From NCBI GenBank assembly GCA_020200615.1, contig JAIVIH010000273.1:1-12014 (forward strand): 12,014 bases of DNA, written 5' to 3'. The stretch comes from Actinomycetota bacterium (GTDB taxonomy: Bacteria; Actinomycetota; Acidimicrobiia; Acidimicrobiales; AC-14). The notes beneath the pieces are model-generated. The model did no database searches, was not told where the DNA came from, and saw nothing but the letters and a program-made list of their open reading frames with translations. Within the stretch, counting starts at the first letter, position 1. Each line of letters begins with the position of its first letter. Positions 1 to 7,725 of the stretch are shown here, in pieces. A program made the position numbers and the translations under genes.

Positions 1-347
1 CCGGAGCCGTTGGCCGCTGGGCCCCCGCCGCCGGAGACCGGTGCGGTCGAGCCGCCCCCGCCGCCTCCGCCGCCGGTCGCAGCCACACCTGCGCCGTTCG
101 ATGCGCTACCCGTTCCGCCCGAGCCGGCGCCGGCGCCGGCGCCACCGCCCGAGGAGGCGTCGCTGCCGGCGTTGCCCGTAGCGGCTGCGCCGCCCGTGTT
201 GCCGGAGCTGCCGGAATTACCGGTGACGGCCTGCGCGGCAGCAGGACTGGAGGAGAGGAGAAGGAGGACGCCGGCGAAGCCCATGGCCAAACCGGCCATG
301 GCCAGGCGCAGCCGGAGAGCGGTCGAAACCGCAGGCGTCCCACTCAC
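1..347 (-). CDS. Exported Gly/Ala/Ser-rich low-complexity protein, N-terminal part
   Basis: Only the first 115 codons lie in the window; the gene continues past the left edge. Reading from GTG at 347, the first frame start after an upstream TGA, the protein has a positively charged n-region (LRLRL), a hydrophobic core (about residues 17-31) and an AAAQA signal-peptidase-like site near residue 40. After that it is almost entirely Gly, Ala, Ser, Asn and Thr, with a run of eight glycines. A GCCGGC hexamer repeated about 3.5 times at 123-143 encodes a Gly-Ala stretch. An internal ATG at 299 would lose the charged n-region, so GTG is preferred, though no strong Shine-Dalgarno is seen. Known: such sequences occur in secreted surface or matrix-like proteins. 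The function is unknown, and the coding call rests mainly on the signal peptide. The opposite strand is also open here but gives only proline-rich sequence without a start signal. Confidence 0.55.
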   Translation of the reverse strand, partial: MSGTPAVSTALRLRLAMAGLAMGFAGVLLLLSSSPAAAQAVTGNSGSSGNTGGAAATGNAGSDASSGGGAGAGAGSGGTGSASNGAGVAATGGGGGGGGSTAPVSGGGGPAANGS

Positions 348-492
348 GGGGCGTGAGCATAGTCACGCCATTGGTGCTTGTCACCCGGCCAAAAGGGCGC
401 GATTTGGGCATTCGAAGCCGCCTAAGGGTGCAACGCGAATGAACCAGAGGTTGAGGTTGAGGGGCGAAAGTGCTGGTCGGAGGAGGGAAGCG

Positions 493-2280
493 TCAACCGG
501 CGGTCGTGAGGACCCGCTTCAGCACGAAATCCAACTCGGCCCCCATCTGCCGCACCCGTTCGTCGATAACCATCGACCCGTGGCCGGCATCGAAGCGGTA
601 TATCTCGACGTAGCCGCCGCGCCCTCGGAGGGCCTCGAGGTAGTTGAGCACCTGTTGGAGGGGGCACCGGCTGTCGTTCTCACCCGCCAGGATGAGCAAA
701 GGGGCGGTGACCCGGTCGACGTAGGTCAGGGGCGACCGTTCCCGGTACAGCTCTCCCACTTCGTCGGGGCTGCCCCCGAACAATGACCGGTCGAAGGCCT
801 GCAGGCTCGGCGCCTCGTCCCGGTACGCCGTCACGTAGTCGGCGACAGGCACCGCCGCGATCCCCGCGGCCCACCGCTGCGGTTCCCGTCCCAGGGCGAG
901 CAGGGTGATGTAGCCGCCCCAGGACCCGCCGCTGACCACGGCCCGCCCCGGATCGGCTACCCCGGTTCGCACCAGGTCGTCGAGGCCGGCGACCACGTCC
1001 TCCACTTCGGGGAAGCCGGGGTTGCCGATGAGGGAGTCGCGGAAGGCGACGCCGTAGCCCGTCGACCCCCGGTAGTTGACCATGGCCACGGCGAAACCGT
1101 GGTCGACCCACGCCTGGACGTCGGGCATGAAGCTGTCGGTGTAGGCCCACGTGGGGCCCCCGTGCACCAGCATGACCACGGAAAACGGGCCCTCCGCCGC
1201 AGGGGTGGCCACGAAACCGTGGATCCGCTCGCCGTGCGGATTGGTGAACGACCACGACCGGTAGGGCTGCCCGGCCGGGGCCCGCTCCCCACGGGGAGCG
1301 CACACCTCCCGCTGGTCCCGGGCGCCCCTGACCACGGCCGGCTGGGCTCCGCTCCCCACCCGGTACCAGCACTCGCCGTCGGGCCGGACCCCGGCGCCCG
1401 AGACCGTGCCCTTGGGGTGCTCGAGGGGCATCAGAGCCTCGGTGGACAGGTGGAGCCGGAAAAGCTGGTCGCGCCCCTCGTGTTCGTGCAGCACCAGGAG
1501 GGCGCCGCCGTCTGGCCACCAGTCGACGACGCTCACGTCCCCCGGGAGGTCGACGGGCAGGTCCCGGCGCCGGCCGCTGTCCAGGTCCCAGACCGCCGGC
1601 CGGTCCTTGCCCTCCCGCTCGTGCACCAGGGCCAGGCGCTGATCGCCGGGCACCTTGGACCACCCCGCCACCGTGAGGCCCAGCCCGGGGCCGTCCCACT
1701 GCTCGCCCACCACCGCCCCCGTCCGGGGATCGACGACCCGGACGGCCAGGTGGATGTTGTCGCCGTGCTCGGCGTGCTGGAGAGCCAGAAGCCGGGCGTC
1801 CCGGGACAGGCCCGCCACCTCCACCATCTCCGGGTGGGTGTGGATGACCCTCGCCTGCCCGCCGCCCTCGGCCACCCAAACAGCGAAGCCCTCGTCGGTG
1901 GCCGTGCCCACGGCCATCATCCCGTCGCCGATGGACAGGCCCGCGCTCCAGGCGTCGGGCAGGCCTTCCACCAGCGGCCGCCGCCGCTCGTCCCCGTCGA
2001 AGGGTTCGACCATCCACTGGCCCACCTCGTCGCCCGTGGCGTCGTGGAACCACACGACCCCCGCTCCGTCGGGCGTCATCCCCCCGCCGGCCACGCCGAT
2101 GGGTTCGTCGGTGACCTGGCGCCGGACGTCCCGCGCCCGATCCCAGGCGTACACCTGCCACGCACCGCTCTCGTTGGACGCCACCGCCATGCGGTCGGGC
2201 GCCTCCCGGGCCCAGTGCGGGAACCCCACGGCCGGCGCCCGGAAGCGCTGCTCCCAGAGGGGAACATGGATTTCAGGCAT
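493..2280 (-). CDS. S9-family serine peptidase (prolyl oligopeptidase / acylaminoacyl-peptidase type)
   Basis: A 595-residue enzyme expected to hydrolyse short peptides or acylated N-termini. Residues about 25-340 form an irregular beta-propeller-like region with repeated blade motifs (for example AWQVYAWDRA and VVDWWPDGG). Residues about 345-595 form the alpha/beta-hydrolase. Visible active-site features are the oxyanion segment LVHGGP (371-376), NYRGSTGYG (402-410), the nucleophile elbow GGSWGGY with Ser453, Asp536 in GENDSRCP, and His567 in DAGHGS. All three catalytic residues are present and the length is normal for the S9C group. No signal peptide is seen, so it is probably cytosolic. 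ATG at 2280 was chosen because the propeller starts just after it. The frame stays open upstream to 3345, but that part is antisense to the DUF3048 gene. The gene is divergent from that lipoprotein gene. Exact substrate cannot be told from sequence. Confidence 0.93.
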   Translation of the reverse strand: MPEIHVPLWEQRFRAPAVGFPHWAREAPDRMAVASNESGAWQVYAWDRARDVRRQVTDEPIGVAGGGMTPDGAGVVWFHDATGDEVGQWMVEPFDGDERRRPLVEGLPDAWSAGLSIGDGMMAVGTATDEGFAVWVAEGGGQARVIHTHPEMVEVAGLSRDARLLALQHAEHGDNIHLAVRVVDPRTGAVVGEQWDGPGLGLTVAGWSKVPGDQRLALVHEREGKDRPAVWDLDSGRRRDLPVDLPGDVSVVDWWPDGGALLVLHEHEGRDQLFRLHLSTEALMPLEHPKGTVSGAGVRPDGECWYRVGSGAQPAVVRGARDQREVCAPRGERAPAGQPYRSWSFTNPHGERIHGFVATPAAEGPFSVVMLVHGGPTWAYTDSFMPDVQAWVDHGFAVAMVNYRGSTGYGVAFRDSLIGNPGFPEVEDVVAGLDDLVRTGVADPGRAVVSGGSWGGYITLLALGREPQRWAAGIAAVPVADYVTAYRDEAPSLQAFDRSLFGGSPDEVGELYRERSPLTYVDRVTAPLLILAGENDSRCPLQQVLNYLEALRGRGGYVEIYRFDAGHGSMVIDERVRQMGAELDFVLKRVLTTAG

Positions 2281-2355
2281 GGCAGGGGACCCTATGTCGA
2301 TTGGCGGCTTCGCCGCCCGGGAGGCCCAGGCGGTACCGTCCCAACCCTGCGTGCC
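2281..2355. promoter_or_regulatory. Divergent intergenic region between the S9 peptidase and DUF3048 genes
   Basis: These 75 bp must hold the start signals for both diverging genes if the lipoprotein starts at TTG 2356. I see no convincing -35/-10 pair and no clear Shine-Dalgarno. The strongest structure is the GGCGGC-TTC-GCCGCC hairpin at 2303-2317, listed separately. The regulatory role is inferred from gene arrangement alone. Confidence 0.35.
2303..2317. repeat. Perfect short hairpin, GGCGGC arms with TTC loop
   Basis: GGCGGC (2303-2308) and GCCGCC (2312-2317) form a perfect 6-bp stem around TTC. Its inner 13 bases are identical to the minus strand of 5763-5775 inside leuS, and both copies run on into CCC/CGGG sequence. 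It could be a short dispersed palindrome, an operator or chance in GC-rich DNA. No T-tract follows it, so it is not a standard terminator. Confidence 0.5.
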
Positions 2356-3381
2356 TTGAGGAAGTCCCGTCCCGCGTCCCCGGTCGTCGTCCTGTGCCTC
2401 CTGGCCGCGCTGCTGGCGTCGGGCTGCTCTGAGAAGAAGGCGGCTGGCCAGCGGCCGACCGCCCCCCCGGTCACCGGTCCCTCCACGACGACTCTCCCGC
2501 CCGCCTATCCGCTGACCGGCCGGCCTGTGGGGGAGCCGAACAACGCCAGCCGGGGCGTGGTGTCGGTCAAGATCGACAACGCCAGCGCCGCCCGCCCCCA
2601 GGCCGGGATCGGCCAGGCCGACCTCGTGTACGAGGAGTTCACCGAGGGGATCACCCGCTTCATCGTCGTCTTCCACTCCACCGACGCCGAGGCGATCGGG
2701 CCCGTGCGGTCCGTGCGACCGGCCGACCTGGCCATCGTCACCCCCCTGGGCGGGTTGCTCGCCTTCTCCGGAGGCAGCGCCCCGGCGGTGGCGTTGGCGA
2801 CGTCTTCCCCTTTGGCCACCGTCACCGAGGGTGACACCGAGATCCTGCAGCGCCGGTCGGGCCGGTTCGCACCCCACAACCTGTACACGTCGAGCGCCGC
2901 CCTCTACTCCAGGGTGCCGGGCGAGGCCAAGGCGCCGCCCAAGTTCGCCGAGTTCCTCGCCCCGGGACAGAGCTTCGCCGCCGCCGGCGCCACGCCCTTC
3001 ACTCACCTCAGCCTCGTCCCCGCCCCCTTCGTGACCGCTGACTACGACTGGTTCGCCGACAGCCGTACGTGGAAGCGCGCCACGGACGGCGCTCCCCACA
3101 CGCTGGAGGACGGGGGCCAGATCGAGCCCAGCAACGTCATCGTCCAGTACACGCCCTATCCCGTCTGGGATGCCGACTCGGCTGTCCAGTACCCCGAGGT
3201 GATCGGGACCGGCGAGGCCCTGGTGTTCGCCGCTGGTGTGCAGGTCACGGCGACGTGGTCCAAGCCCACCCCCGACGCCGTGACTACCTTCACCGATGGC
3301 GCCGGAGCTCCGATCGTGCTGCCTCCGGGGCAGACGTGGGTGCACCTGGTTCCTCCGGGCACGCCCATTGCCGCCACCTGA
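2356..3381 (+). CDS. DUF3048 (YerB-like) lipoprotein
   Basis: A 341-residue protein with a lipoprotein signal peptide: basic start RKSR, a hydrophobic stretch (about 9-20) and lipobox LASGC with Cys24 as the lipid-modified residue. A Pro/Thr linker to about residue 50 leads into the DUF3048 domain. Family signatures visible are ADLVYEEFTEGITRF (88-102), GPVRSVRPAD (115-124) and APHNLYTS (172-179). The C-terminal subdomain ends in a QTWVHLVPPG segment (326-335). The family is common in Firmicutes and Actinobacteria, is membrane-anchored outside the cell, and has no settled function. TTG 2356 is chosen because it gives a normal-length lipoprotein signal, but it lacks a clear Shine-Dalgarno. ATG 2266 is in frame and preceded by AGAGGGG, but it would give a 30-residue-longer n-region and overlap the divergent gene start by 15 bp. 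The stop lies 13 bp from the convergent metalloprotease stop. Confidence 0.88.
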   Translation: MRKSRPASPVVVLCLLAALLASGCSEKKAAGQRPTAPPVTGPSTTTLPPAYPLTGRPVGEPNNASRGVVSVKIDNASAARPQAGIGQADLVYEEFTEGITRFIVVFHSTDAEAIGPVRSVRPADLAIVTPLGGLLAFSGGSAPAVALATSSPLATVTEGDTEILQRRSGRFAPHNLYTSSAALYSRVPGEAKAPPKFAEFLAPGQSFAAAGATPFTHLSLVPAPFVTADYDWFADSRTWKRATDGAPHTLEDGGQIEPSNVIVQYTPYPVWDADSAVQYPEVIGTGEALVFAAGVQVTATWSKPTPDAVTTFTDGAGAPIVLPPGQTWVHLVPPGTPIAAT

Positions 3382-3394
3382 GGGCCGGCCCCCG

Positions 3395-4999
3395 TCACCC
3401 GGCGGGCAGAGGCGGTGTGACCAGGCAACCCGCGTCCCGGCCGAGGTAGCGCAGGCCCAGGAGGTCGGGCGGGGCGAAATCGGCGCGCCGTAGCGTCTGC
3501 TGGGCGGCGTCCGGGTATATCAGGGATCCCTTGTCACGTGTGTGGCCCAGGCCGGCCACGTGAGCCAACTCGTGGAGGACGATGCGGCCCCAGCTGATGT
3601 TGTTGCGCCCGATGGCCCCGGTGCCGCTTCCGGCGGCGGGGCCGAACCCGAACCGGATCGGGGTCCGGGTCGCTTCGTCGTTGTAGGCGTCCACGTTGAA
3701 GCGCAACCGGGCGGACACGATGAGGTCCTGCTCGCGCATGACCGACGTCTGGCCCAGGACCTGGGACGGCCCGCTCGTCTGCGCCGCGGGGAAGTGCTCC
3801 CAGAGGATGAGGATGGGTGCCCAGCGGCGCCCGTAGCGGTCGGGGAGGTAGGGGCCGCTCCGGGACGTCTCGTCGGTGAAGCCGTCGTCGACGAAGGTGA
3901 TGCCGGTGGCCTTTGACAGCCTCCGGAATGCCTCGTGCACGTCGGCCACGGCCTGGGGAGTCGCGGCGGCCGCGTTCTGCACGTAATGGACCGGTTCGCA
4001 GGGGTTGAATCGGGTGGGGTTGCACCCGTCGGCCCCTATCCGCAGGAAGGCGAAGGAGTTGGGCAGCTTGGCGATCTCCTCGGGGTTCAGGCCGCGCACG
4101 CCGTAGATGTCGGTGTGACCTCTGGCCGGGCACCGATCCAAGGCTGCGCCGGCGGCCGCCACCGCGCTGTCGGCGGGGTCGTCCGACTCGTCGCCGGACG
4201 TGAGCGCCACCAACCCTCCGACGAGGCCGAGGGCGGCCACGACGGCCGCCACGACAGCCACGCGCCGGCCGCGGGAATGCACGGGCCGGATCGCGCACTC
4301 GGCCTCGACCGGCGACCCGACATCGGGCTCGGCCACGAGCCGGACGCGTACCGGCCGGCCACCCTTCCTCCGGGTGACCTCGACCGTGCCCCTCACCTTG
4401 CTCCCGGGCTCGACGACCACCTCGTCGGGGTCCACGCCAACGTCGACCCCGCCATCGGGGGCCTCGGCCCGGACCGCGGCAGTGACCGGAGCGTTGCCGC
4501 GATTGCCCAGGGTGAACTCGAGCCGGCCGCGGTTGTGACCGGCGCTGGCGTCGTCTGAGGCCAGGGTGGCCGACAACGCCCCGAACGGACGCACTTCAAG
4601 TGTCCCGGTTGCCACGCTGGCGGCCGAACCGCTCCCGACCACAGTGGCCGTCACCTCGAAGGGGAGGGTGCCCGCGGCGGGCACGGACGCGCGCGGCATG
4701 TGGAAGCCGAGACGGGCGACCACGCCGGCCCCGCTCTCCAGGGAGACGGTCTTCGGCGCCACCCAGGAGTAGGCGGCCGCCAGCCCGGTCACGGCCAGGC
4801 TCAGCTCGACGCGGGAGGGCCCTACGTTGCTCAGGGCGATCTCGGTCGCGACCGATTCACCGGGGTCGACCGACAGCGCCCCCTCTCGCAGGACCGCAGT
4901 GATTGTCGTAGCCGTGGCAGCGACGGTAGCCAGCCCCGACGGCGCGGGAAAGCTCCGCGAAGCCGGCCATGGTGGTGCTACCACCCCTTTACAAGACAC
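3395..4999 (-). CDS. Membrane-anchored zinc metalloprotease with N-terminal beta-sandwich domains
   Basis: A 534-residue protein in three parts. Residues about 33-238 look like two Ig/NEW3-type beta-sandwiches (LSVDPGESVATEIALSNVG and the later LEFTLGNRGNAPVTAAV, both typical of COG1470-like repeats). One transmembrane helix spans about 247-266, with SRGRR before it and DESDD after it, predicting N-terminus in and C-terminus out. Residues about 290-534 form a matrixin-like peptidase whose zinc motif HELAHVAGLGH (476-486) supplies three histidines and catalytic Glu477. The Met-turn position reads SLIYP (492-496), with Ile where Met is usual. Four cysteines (290, 326, 334, 525) lie on the outer side and could form two disulfides. 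GTG 4999 is preferred because AAAGGG sits 9 bp upstream. The first 30 residues do not look domain-like, so a later start (GTG 4984) is possible. Target unknown. Confidence 0.82.
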   Translation of the reverse strand: MSCKGVVAPPWPASRSFPAPSGLATVAATATTITAVLREGALSVDPGESVATEIALSNVGPSRVELSLAVTGLAAAYSWVAPKTVSLESGAGVVARLGFHMPRASVPAAGTLPFEVTATVVGSGSAASVATGTLEVRPFGALSATLASDDASAGHNRGRLEFTLGNRGNAPVTAAVRAEAPDGGVDVGVDPDEVVVEPGSKVRGTVEVTRRKGGRPVRVRLVAEPDVGSPVEAECAIRPVHSRGRRVAVVAAVVAALGLVGGLVALTSGDESDDPADSAVAAAGAALDRCPARGHTDIYGVRGLNPEEIAKLPNSFAFLRIGADGCNPTRFNPCEPVHYVQNAAAATPQAVADVHEAFRRLSKATGITFVDDGFTDETSRSGPYLPDRYGRRWAPILILWEHFPAAQTSGPSQVLGQTSVMREQDLIVSARLRFNVDAYNDEATRTPIRFGFGPAAGSGTGAIGRNNISWGRIVLHELAHVAGLGHTRDKGSLIYPDAAQQTLRRADFAPPDLLGLRYLGRDAGCLVTPPLPAG

Positions 5000-5008
5000 C
5001 AGCTAGCG

Positions 5009-5018
5009 CCCTTTCCTC
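5009..5018 (-). promoter_or_regulatory. Probable ribosome binding site for the metalloprotease gene
   Basis: On the minus strand this reads GAGGAAAGGG. The AAAGGG part ends 9 bp before GTG 4999, a workable Shine-Dalgarno spacing. It is the main reason for choosing that start over GTG 4984, where the same purine run would sit too far inside the gene. Confidence 0.5.
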
Positions 5019-5046
5019 GGCGCCCCGATACCGGGTTTACTGGCGG

Positions 5047-5074
5047 TGTTGCGGCGGCAACATCGAAACGTTGC
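5047..5074. promoter_or_regulatory. Cluster of three alternating GTTGC / GCAAC half-sites (possible operator)
   Basis: TGTTGC (5047-5052) and GCAACA (5057-5062) form a perfect 6-bp inverted repeat with a 4-base spacer. A further GTTGC at 5070-5074 pairs with the same GCAAC across 8 bases. The array lies 48-75 bp upstream of the metalloprotease GTG, a position suited to a repressor site or leader hairpin. No confident -35/-10 boxes were found next to it. The sequence structure is directly visible; the function is inferred. Confidence 0.4.
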
Positions 5075-5162
5075 AGGGGTGCCGGCATTCGGAAGTCACG
5101 GCGGACTCTCCGGCCGGCGGTGTCCGGCGCCCCGCCAACGTTCCTCGGCCTCCCCCCACCTG

Positions 5163-5176
5163 GCCGAACGCTCGGC
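5163..5176 (-). terminator. Hairpin at the end of leuS, terminator-like without T-tract
   Basis: GCCGA (5163-5167) and TCGGC (5172-5176) form a perfect 5-bp stem with a 4-base loop, starting at the last base of the leuS TAG. There is no following U-run on the minus-strand transcript, so it may only be a weak terminator or a 3'-end stabilising hairpin. Chance occurrence at this GC content is realistic. Confidence 0.3.
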
Positions 5177-7725
5177 TACACCACCACGTTTACCAGCTTG
5201 GGCGGCACCGAGATCATCTTGCGCGGCTGCCGGCCCTCGAGGGCGGCCTGCACCTTGGGCAGGGCCAGGGCCAAGCGTTCCATCTCCCGGGCGTCGACCG
5301 CGGCTGCGACCTCCACCCGATCCCGCACCTTGCCGTTGACCTGCACCACCATGGTGGTCACCTCCACCGCGGCCAGAGCGGTGTCGGCCTGGGGCCAGCT
5401 CCGATCGTGCACGTGCTCACCGTGCCGGCGCTCCCACAGCTCGGCCGTGACGTGGGGCGCCATGGGGGCCATCAGCAGGAGCAGGCTGTCCACCGCAAAG
5501 TCGAGGGCGTCGCCATCGGCGCTTCCCCGCTTGGTCAGCAGGTTGGTGAACTCCATGCAGGCGGCGACCGCGGTGTTGTACGACCAGCGCTCGTAGTCCT
5601 CGGACACCCGGGCGATCAACCGGTGAGTTGCCCGGGTCAGCTCGTCGGCCGAGAGGGGACGCTCTCCCTCGCCAGATACGGCCCGGGGTGGGGTTGGCGC
5701 CCCACGCTCGGGAGGAGGATGGGCCGGCTCCGTGCCGAACGGTGTGGCTGGTCCCACCCGGGGCGGCGAAGCCGCTGGGGATGCAGGATCGGCTACCCGC
5801 CATACCCGCTGGAGGAAGCGGGAGCAGCCCTCGATCACCTCGTCGGACTGCTCGCTCCAGTCCAGGTCGTCCCCGGGCGGACCGGCGAAGAGGTGGAACA
5901 ACCGCAGGGCGTCGGCCCCGGTCGCGTCGAAGTAGCGCGAGGGGGCCACCAGATTTCCCTTCGACTTCGACATCTTGGTGCCGCCCATGCGGATCATGCC
6001 CTGGGTGAACAGCCGGGCGAAGGGCTCCCGCAGGTCCTTGGGGGCCACCCCCAGGTCGGCCAGCGCCTTGGTGAAGAAGCGGGCGTACATCAGGTGGAGG
6101 ATGGCGTGCTCGATCCCTCCGATGTACTGGTCCACGGGCATCCACCGGTCGACGGCGGCCGGGTCGAAGGGCGCCTCGGCGTTCCACGGGTCGCAAAAGC
6201 GCAGGAAGTACCAGGACGAGTCGACGAACGTGTCCATGGTGTCGGTCTCGCGGGTGGCGGGGCCGCCACACGTGGGGCACGTGGTGTTGAGGAAGCCCTC
6301 GTGAAAGCGCAGGGGCGACTCGCCCGTGGGGCGGAACTCCACGTCGTCGGGCAGCAGCACCGGCAACTGCTCGTCGGGGACACCCACGGCACCGTGCTCG
6401 GGGCAGTAGGCCACGGGGATGGGACAGCCCCAGTACCGCTGGCGCGACAGCAGCCAGTCGCGTAGCCGGTAGTTCACCGTGCGCCGGCCGATGCCCTGTT
6501 CCTCCAGCCAGCGGATGGCCCGCTCGACGGCCTCCTCCTTGGACAGCCCGTCCAGCCACTCGCTGTTGATGGCCTGGCCCTCGCCCGTGTAGGCCTCGCC
6601 CTCCCAGCCGTCGGGGGGCTGGACGGTGCGGATGATGGGAAGGTCGTAGGCCTTGGCGAAGTCCCAGTCCCGCGGGTCCTCGCCGGGGACGGCCATGATC
6701 GCTCCCGTGCCGTAACCCATCAGCACGTAGTCGGCCAGGTAGACGGGGACCTCGGCCCGGTTGAAGGGGTTGACGACGTAGGCGCCGGTGAACACGCCCC
6801 GTTTCGACAGCGGCTCGTCGGTGGACTGGCGCTCGAGGTCGGACTCCTGGCTCACCTTGGCCCGGAACGCCTCCACCTCCTCCCGCTGCTCGTCGGTCGT
6901 CAGCTCGGGGACCAGGGGGTGCTCGGGGGCGAGCACGGCGTAGGTCATCCCGAAGCTGGTGTCGGGTCGGGTGGTGAAGACGGTGAAGGCCAGCTCCGGG
7001 TGCCCGGCCACGGGCAGGTCGAACTCGGCCCCGTGGGAGCGGCCGATCCAGTTGCGCTGCATGACCTTGACCCGCTCGGGCCAGTCCAACCCCTCCATGT
7101 CGTCCAGCAGCTGGTCGGCGTACTGGGTGATGCGGAAGAACCACTGCTCCAGCTGGCGCTTGACCACCAGGTCGCCCGACCGCTCACACGTGCCGTCGGG
7201 CAGGACCTGCTCGTTGGCCAGCACCGTCTGGCAGCCGGGGCACCAGTTGACGGGCGCGTCCTTGCGGTAGGCCAGGCCCGCCTCCCACAGGCGGAGGAAG
7301 ATCCACTGGGTCCAGCGCATGTACTCGGGGTCGTGGCTGCGAATCTCCCGCCGCCAGTCGTACATCGACCCCAGGCGTTCCAAGGACGCCTTCAGCTCGG
7401 CGATGCGCTGGTCGGTGAAGGGGCGGGGATGGGTGCCGCTCTTGATGGCCGCGTTCTCGGCCGGCAGCCCGAACGAGTCGAAGCCGATGGGCGACAGGAC
7501 CGCGTACCCGTGCATGGTGCGGTGGCGCACGATCAGGTCGCCGAACGTGTAGTTGCGCACGTGCCCCATGTGGGCCGGCCCACTGGGATAGGGGTACATG
7601 CACAGGCAGTAGAAGGGAGGGCGGGGATCGTCGGACTCGACTTGGTAGGCGCCCGTCTCCCGCCAGTGGGCCTGCCACTTGCGCTCGATACCCTGGACGT
7701 CGTAGGCCTCGGCCACGGTCGGCAT
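5176..7725 (-). CDS. leuS: Leucyl-tRNA synthetase
   Basis: An 849-residue class Ia aminoacyl-tRNA synthetase that charges tRNA-Leu with leucine in the cytosol. Visible in order: HIGH-type motif AHMGH (51-55); zinc-knuckle CPGC (162-165); CP1 editing domain with TTRPDT (251-256) and [20 protein letters not shown] (338-357); [12 protein letters not shown] (426-437); CPTC (483-486); [14 protein letters not shown] (497-510); KMSKS (584-588); the anticodon-binding domain from about 691; and a C-terminal domain with [12 protein letters not shown]. Bacterial-type length. ATG 7725 is chosen because family homology begins at once ([13 protein letters not shown]). ATG 7758 in the same frame has GGGAG just upstream and would add 11 residues. 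Between KMSKS and the anticodon domain, residues about 647-690 are a Pro/Ala-rich insert coded by palindrome-rich DNA. The flippase-like pseudogene ends 43 bp upstream on the same strand, so partial co-transcription with the glycan cluster is possible. Confidence 0.97.
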   Translation of the reverse strand: MPTVAEAYDVQGIERKWQAHWRETGAYQVESDDPRPPFYCLCMYPYPSGPAHMGHVRNYTFGDLIVRHRTMHGYAVLSPIGFDSFGLPAENAAIKSGTHPRPFTDQRIAELKASLERLGSMYDWRREIRSHDPEYMRWTQWIFLRLWEAGLAYRKDAPVNWCPGCQTVLANEQVLPDGTCERSGDLVVKRQLEQWFFRITQYADQLLDDMEGLDWPERVKVMQRNWIGRSHGAEFDLPVAGHPELAFTVFTTRPDTSFGMTYAVLAPEHPLVPELTTDEQREEVEAFRAKVSQESDLERQSTDEPLSKRGVFTGAYVVNPFNRAEVPVYLADYVLMGYGTGAIMAVPGEDPRDWDFAKAYDLPIIRTVQPPDGWEGEAYTGEGQAINSEWLDGLSKEEAVERAIRWLEEQGIGRRTVNYRLRDWLLSRQRYWGCPIPVAYCPEHGAVGVPDEQLPVLLPDDVEFRPTGESPLRFHEGFLNTTCPTCGGPATRETDTMDTFVDSSWYFLRFCDPWNAEAPFDPAAVDRWMPVDQYIGGIEHAILHLMYARFFTKALADLGVAPKDLREPFARLFTQGMIRMGGTKMSKSKGNLVAPSRYFDATGADALRLFHLFAGPPGDDLDWSEQSDEVIEGCSRFLQRVWRVADPASPAASPPRVGPATPFGTEPAHPPPERGAPTPPRAVSGEGERPLSADELTRATHRLIARVSEDYERWSYNTAVAACMEFTNLLTKRGSADGDALDFAVDSLLLLMAPMAPHVTAELWERRHGEHVHDRSWPQADTALAAVEVTTMVVQVNGKVRDRVEVAAAVDAREMERLALALPKVQAALEGRQPRKMISVPPKLVNVVV
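5681..5764. repeat. In-frame palindromic insertion inside leuS
   Basis: GCCCGGGGTGGG (5681-5692) and CCCACCCGGGGC (5753-5764) are inverted repeats matching at 11 of 12 positions around a 60-bp core. A smaller TGGGG / CCCCA pair lies inside the left arm, and GAGAG / CTCTC arms lie just outside at 5651-5666. The 84-bp unit is exactly 28 codons and encodes Pro-rich residues about 654-682 of LeuRS, between the catalytic core and anticodon domain where an extra loop is tolerable. This resembles palindromic elements known to enter coding genes in frame in Rickettsia (RPE). Kinship to any named family is not shown. Confidence 0.5.
5763..5775. repeat. Short hairpin matching the one at 2303-2317
   Basis: GCGGC (5763-5767) and GCCGC (5771-5775) pair around GAA. 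The minus strand is identical over 13 bases to 2304-2316. It abuts the right arm of the 84-bp palindrome in leuS, overlapping it by two bases, and may be one end of the same inserted element. Confidence 0.45.

Noticed and set aside
394..416. Possible promoter or terminator hairpin between the S9 peptidase and the secreted protein
   Set aside because: CCAAA / TTTGG arms give only a weak stem with no T-tract, and no -35/-10 pair with acceptable spacing was found.
447..462. GGTTGA tandem duplication in the gap before the secreted protein
   Set aside because: Only about 2.5 copies and no gene or signal connected with it; too short to treat as a repeat feature.
10..786. Proline-rich open frame on the plus strand
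   Set aside because: Poly-Pro here mirrors the poly-Gly tract of the minus-strand secreted protein, and the frame runs into the antisense of the S9 peptidase 3' end.
2281..3345. Long open extension upstream of the S9 peptidase on the minus strand
   Set aside because: It is antisense to the well-supported DUF3048 gene, is Arg/Gly-rich without domain features, and the peptidase homology starts at ATG 2280.
3382..3394. Bidirectional terminator between the convergent DUF3048 and metalloprotease genes
   Set aside because: The 13-bp gap has a GGCCGGCC palindrome but no stem-loop of useful length and no T-tract on either side.
4969..6465. Long plus-strand open frame across the leuS 3' half
   Set aside because: It is the reverse-frame shadow of leuS, which carries all synthetase motifs; composition is His/Gly/Val-rich without a recognisable domain.
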